From Bacillota bacterium (GTDB lineage: Bacteria > Bacillota_E > JAJZYS01 > JAILZS01), in contig JAKASY010000076.1 of NCBI GenBank assembly GCA_021817625.1, positions 1-7,580 on the forward strand: a stretch of 7,580 bases of DNA, written 5' to 3'. Shown here piece by piece: positions 4,776-7,580 of the stretch. The notes below the pieces were generated by a model that made no database searches, was not told the origin of the DNA, and saw only the letters and a program-made list of their open reading frames with translations. A program made the position numbers and the translations under genes. Numbering within the stretch: position 1 is the stretch's first letter; each line of letters opens with the position of its first letter.

Positions 4776-6371
4776 ATGATGGACTTCGATCTGTGCTACC
4801 GGGCAGTCGAGGGGCGGGACGCGCGCTTCGACGGCATGTTCTTTACCGCCGTCACGTCGACCGGCATCTACTGCCGGCCGAGCTGCCCATCGATCACGCC
4901 GCGGCGCGAGAACGTCCGCTTCTTCCGGTCCGCGGCGGCCGCCCACGAGGCGGGCTTCCGGGCTTGCAAGCGATGCCGGCCGGACGCCGTTCCGGGCTCG
5001 CCGGAATGGAACGCGCGCGCCGACGCCGTGGGCCGGGCGATGCGCCTGATCGCGGACGGCGAGGTCGAGCGCAGCGGCGTCTCGGGCCTGGCGCGCCGCC
5101 TCGGCTACACGTCGCGCCACCTCCACCGCCTGCTCCACGCGGAGGTCGGGGCCGGGCCGCTCGCGCTCGCCCGCGCCCAGCGCAGCCGGGCAGCGCGCAT
5201 CCTGCTCGAGTCGTCCGCGCTGCCCGTAACGGACGTCGCGTTCGCGTCCGGGTTCGCGAGCGTGCGCCAGTTCAACGACACGATCCGCGCCGTGTTCGCA
5301 CTCACACCCGGTGCCCTCCGCGCCCGGGCGCGCGCACAGGATGGCGGCACGGACGCGAGGACGGCGCGATCCGAGCCGCTCCACCTGCGCCTCGCGTACC
5401 GCCGGCCGCTCGCGTTCGAGGCACTCGCGCGGTTTCTCGCGCTGCGCGCGGTGCCTGGCGTGGAGGAGTGGCGGGACGGAGCGTACCGACGCGTGCTGCG
5501 CCTTGCGCACGGGCTGGGCGTCGTCTCCCTGAGCGCCGCGGCAAGCCCGGAGGACGGGACGGGGGAGGCCGGCACGGGCCACGTCCTGTGCACGCTGCAC
5601 CTGGACGACCTGCGAGACCTCACGTCGGCGGTCGAGCGCTGCCGCCGCCTCCTGGACCTGGACGCCGACCCGCTGGCCGTCGCACGCGGGCTTGAGCGCG
5701 ATCCCGTGCTCGGCCCGCGTGTGCGCGCCCACCCGGGCCTGCGCGTGCCCGGCCACGTCGACCCGGAGGAGCTCGCGGTGCGCGCCGTGCTCGGCCAGCA
5801 GGTGTCCGTGGCCGCCGCGCGTACGCTCGCGGGCCGCCTGAGCGCGCGCTACGGCCAGCCGCTCCCCGAGCCGGACGGCACGCTGCGCTGGGCGTTCCCG
5901 ACGCCCACGGCGCTGGCCGGGGCCGACGCCGCGGACCTCGCGATGCCGGGACGCCGGCGGCGCACGCTGGTCGACCTGTGCGAGCGGCTTGCGGATGGCT
6001 CCCTCGTGCTCGACGCGGGGGCCGACCGGGACGAGGCCGAGGACGCGCTGCTGCGCATTCCCGGCATCGGGCCCTGGACGACGGCCTACATCCGCATGCG
6101 CGCGCTGTCCGACCCGGACGCGTTCATGCCCACGGACCTGGGCGTGCGCCACGCGCTCGAGCGCCTGGGCCTTGGGTCGGTGCCGGCCCGGGCGAGCGAG
6201 GCGGCCGAGGCGTGGCGACCGTGGCGCTCCTACGCGCTGCAGCACCTGTGGGAGGTGCTCGACACCGAGCCCGCCGCTCCCTCAGCGCGCCCCGGGTCAC
6301 AGCGCCGTGCAGGCGGGAAGACCGCGCCCCCTGTTCCCCTCGAAACCGTCCGGCAAGGAGGAGCGTCATGA
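4776..6371 (+). CDS. alkA: Ada-AlkA fusion: methylphosphotriester sensor/AraC regulator with 3-methyladenine DNA glycosylase
   Basis: This encodes 531 residues with three parts. Residues 1-80 are the Ada N-terminal zinc domain: C33 and C37 (YCRPSC) with C64 and C67 (CKRC), the spacing of E. coli Ada, where the first cysteine accepts methyl groups from phosphotriesters. Residues 85-185 are an AraC-type double helix-turn-helix ([20 protein letters not shown], then [20 protein letters not shown]). Residues 200-510 are AlkA: an N-terminal beta domain and the HhH-GPD fold with [11 protein letters not shown], the hairpin IPGIGPW (428-434) and MPTDLGV, whose D454 matches the catalytic Asp. The enzyme removes N3-methyladenine and related bases. 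By analogy with Ada, self-methylation would turn on the operon. The methionine pair at 4776/4779 is the likely start, with only a weak GGGA before it. The tail after LWEVLDTEP is unconserved and its codons carry the ogt ribosome binding site. The gene overlaps ogt by four bases. Confidence 0.95.
   Translation: MMDFDLCYRAVEGRDARFDGMFFTAVTSTGIYCRPSCPSITPRRENVRFFRSAAAAHEAGFRACKRCRPDAVPGSPEWNARADAVGRAMRLIADGEVERSGVSGLARRLGYTSRHLHRLLHAEVGAGPLALARAQRSRAARILLESSALPVTDVAFASGFASVRQFNDTIRAVFALTPGALRARARAQDGGTDARTARSEPLHLRLAYRRPLAFEALARFLALRAVPGVEEWRDGAYRRVLRLAHGLGVVSLSAAASPEDGTGEAGTGHVLCTLHLDDLRDLTSAVERCRRLLDLDADPLAVARGLERDPVLGPRVRAHPGLRVPGHVDPEELAVRAVLGQQVSVAAARTLAGRLSARYGQPLPEPDGTLRWAFPTPTALAGADAADLAMPGRRRRTLVDLCERLADGSLVLDAGADRDEAEDALLRIPGIGPWTTAYIRMRALSDPDAFMPTDLGVRHALERLGLGSVPARASEAAEAWRPWRSYALQHLWEVLDTEPAAPSARPGSQRRAGGKTAPPVPLETVRQGGAS
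6355..6361 (+). promoter_or_regulatory. ribosome binding site of ogt inside the alkA tail
   Basis: AAGGAGG lies 6 bases before ATG 6368, an almost perfect match to the anti-16S sequence. It is embedded in the last codons of alkA and fixes the ogt start at the ATGA overlap. Confidence 0.85.
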
Positions 6372-6919
6372 GCCAAGCCGGCGCAGCCGAGATCCAGCGT
6401 CCGCTCCCGTTCGCTGCCGCCGACCCCACGCGCGTCCTGTACACGACCATGCAGAGCCCGATCGGGGAGCTGGTCCTGGTCGGGGACGCGCGGTCGCTCA
6501 CCGGCGTGCACATGCAGTCCGGCCGCTCTGCCTGGACTCCCGTGCCGGGCGCCCGCGCGGACGCATCGGCCCTCGCGCCCGCCGTCGCGCAGCTCGAGGC
6601 CTACTTCGCGGGCGACCTCATCCGCTTCGACCTCCCGCTCGCGCCGGGTGGCACGCCCTTCCAGCGCATTGTGTGGGCGGCGCTCCTGGACATTCCGTAT
6701 GGCCGCACCGAATCGTATGGCGAGCTCGCCCGGCGCATCGGCCGCCCCGGCGCGTCGCGCGCGGTGGGCCTGGCGAACGGACGCAACCCGATCGCCATCG
6801 TCGTGCCATGCCACCGCGTGATCGGCGCCTCGGGGTCGCTCACCGGCTACGGCGGCGGCCTCGAGCGCAAGCGGTGGCTGCTGGCCCTCGAGTCGCGCCA
6901 GGCCCGCCTGCCGGGCTGA
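6368..6919 (+). CDS. ogt: O6-alkylguanine-DNA alkyltransferase (methylated-DNA--cysteine methyltransferase)
   Basis: This encodes 183 residues, normal for Ogt. The enzyme moves the alkyl group from O6 of guanine to its own cysteine in a single-use reaction. The acceptor is C148 in VPCHRVIG. Other family marks are [20 protein letters not shown] and [12 protein letters not shown] (the DNA-binding helices with [11 protein letters not shown]), then [20 protein letters not shown] at the C-terminus. The N-terminal part ([26 protein letters not shown]) is the usual small beta domain. Its ATG overlaps the alkA stop (ATGA, 6368-6371), so the two are almost certainly translated together. In E. coli these activities are spread over Ada, Ogt and AlkA; here the sensor is joined to the glycosylase and the alkyltransferase is separate, as in the alkA-ogt pair I recall from mycobacteria. 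Regulation by the Ada-like partner is inferred. Confidence 0.96.
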   Translation: MSQAGAAEIQRPLPFAAADPTRVLYTTMQSPIGELVLVGDARSLTGVHMQSGRSAWTPVPGARADASALAPAVAQLEAYFAGDLIRFDLPLAPGGTPFQRIVWAALLDIPYGRTESYGELARRIGRPGASRAVGLANGRNPIAIVVPCHRVIGASGSLTGYGGGLERKRWLLALESRQARLPG

Positions 6920-6941
6920 GGCCGGCGGCAGCGGCTGGCGG

Positions 6942-6950
6942 AAGGGAGGG
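6942..6950 (+). promoter_or_regulatory. strong ribosome binding site with no standard start codon after it
   Basis: AAGGGAGGG is an excellent ribosome binding site, but no ATG, GTG or TTG follows in any frame until GTG 7044. In the transporter frame the codon at the ideal distance is ACG 6957, one base from ATG. It may be a rare start, a mutation or sequence error, or the purine run may be chance. Confidence 0.4.
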
Positions 6951-7043
6951 ATCGTCACGGCCGATCCGGGCGCGTCTGCCGCGCCGTCATCCAAGCTGAC
7001 CACGTCCCGGCCGCCCGCCACCGCGAGCGGCCGGCTCGCGTCG

Positions 7044-7580
7044 GTGGTCGGCGGCTGGCCTGGACGCCTGGTGCTCCTGGCGCTCGTCTGGGGCTGGTCG
7101 TTCCTCTTCATCAAGGAGGCGGACCGGGGGCTCGCGCCGCTCCAGGTCGCGCTCGTGCGCCTCGCCCTGGGCGCGCTCACGCTCATGGCCCTGCTCGCGC
7201 TCCGGCGCGAGCGGCTGCCACGCGGGCCGAGGACCTGGCTCCATCTGGCGGTCGCCGGCCTGTTCGGCAACGCTCTGCCGTACACGCTCTACGCGCTCGG
7301 CGAGGAGAGGGTGACGTCGGTCCTCGCCGGCATCTGGAACGCCACGACGCCGCTCATGACTGTGCCGTTCGCCCTGCTGCTCCTCCCGGCGGAGCGGCCC
7401 ACGCGCGAGCGCCTGGGCAGCCTGGCCCTCGGCTTCCTTGGCGTGCTTCTGGTGCTGGGCGCCTGGACGGGCAGGGGCGGGCGCGGCCCCGAGGGGCGCC
7501 TCATGTGCCTCGCGGCCGCGGCTTGCTACGGCTTCACCTTCCCTTACAAGCGCCGCTTCCTGGCGGGTCGGCCGGGGGGG
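7044..7580 (+). CDS. EamA/DMT-superfamily transporter, 3' end missing
   Basis: The frame is open to the window end and gives 179 residues from GTG 7044, roughly 60% of a usual 290-310-residue EamA protein. Hydrophobic segments appear in the family's order: LVLLALVWGWSFLFIKEA, LQVALVRLALGALTLMALLA, LHLAVAGLFGNALPYTLYAL, TSVLAGIWNATTPLMTVPFA, LGSLALGFLGVLLVLGAW and LMCLAAAACYGFTFPYKR. The opening ALVWGWSFLFIK and the later IWNATTPLMTVPFALLLL are characteristic of the first EamA repeat. It is an inner-membrane carrier; members export amino acids, metabolites or drugs, and the substrate cannot be told. The start is uncertain. GTG 7044 is the first standard in-frame codon but has no ribosome binding site, whereas a strong one lies at 6942-6950 before ACG 6957, which would add 29 polar residues. 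It follows ogt by 124 bases and is probably unrelated to repair. Confidence 0.85.
   Translation, partial: MVGGWPGRLVLLALVWGWSFLFIKEADRGLAPLQVALVRLALGALTLMALLALRRERLPRGPRTWLHLAVAGLFGNALPYTLYALGEERVTSVLAGIWNATTPLMTVPFALLLLPAERPTRERLGSLALGFLGVLLVLGAWTGRGGRGPEGRLMCLAAAACYGFTFPYKRRFLAGRPGG

Noticed and set aside
7574..7580. Run of seven Gs at the window end
   Set aside because: It may mark a contig end or simply be Gly codons in a GC-rich gene. Too little sequence to call it a feature.
1..7580. Mobile elements, CRISPR arrays, tRNA or rRNA genes
   Set aside because: I saw no transposase or integrase motifs, regularly spaced repeats, cloverleaf sequences or rRNA-like stretches on either strand.

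Overview
The window is very GC-rich (by eye about 70% or more), every supported gene lies on the + strand, and spacing is tight, with strong GGAGG-type ribosome binding sites and several GTG starts. Gene content (a lone Usp protein, a class III-like PPK2, a MerR-VOC fusion, and an Ada-AlkA fusion next to Ogt) suggests a high-GC Actinomycetota-like or Chloroflexota-like soil bacterium. That placement is an inference from style and neighbours, not a measurement.

Layout. (1) 1-1119: 3' end of a PQQ-like beta-propeller protein whose start lies outside the window. (2) 1175-1675: a universal stress protein. (3) 1816-2688: a polyphosphate:nucleotide phosphotransferase (PPK2). (4) 2717-3553: a MerR-type regulator fused to a VOC (glyoxalase-like) domain. 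One base appears to be missing near 2995-2998, so the gene reads as two fragments. A promoter-like element with a 19-bp spacer, typical of MerR targets, sits directly before a likely leaderless GTG start. (5) 3554-3774: a 221-base control region holding a promoter, a 24-codon ORF with its own ribosome binding site, a strong hairpin plus T-tract, and sequence that can sequester the next gene's ribosome binding site. (6) 3775-4704: the ribosome-assembly GTPase RsgA. (7) 4776-6919: an alkylation-repair operon, an Ada(N)-AraC-AlkA fusion overlapping ogt by ATGA. (8) about 7044-7580: the first part of an EamA/DMT membrane transporter, cut by the window end.

How they fit together. The ada-alkA/ogt pair is a complete alkylation-damage unit: phosphotriester sensing and regulation, base excision of N-alkylated purines, and direct reversal of O6-alkylguanine. 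Usp and PPK2 are both stress and energy genes but lie 140 bases apart with no proof of co-transcription. RsgA is a housekeeping gene with an unexpectedly elaborate leader.

I found no phage, transposon, CRISPR array, tRNA or rRNA, and no evidence for a wholly new multi-gene system. The most unusual signals are the rsgA leader and the frameshifted MerR-VOC gene with its promoter.
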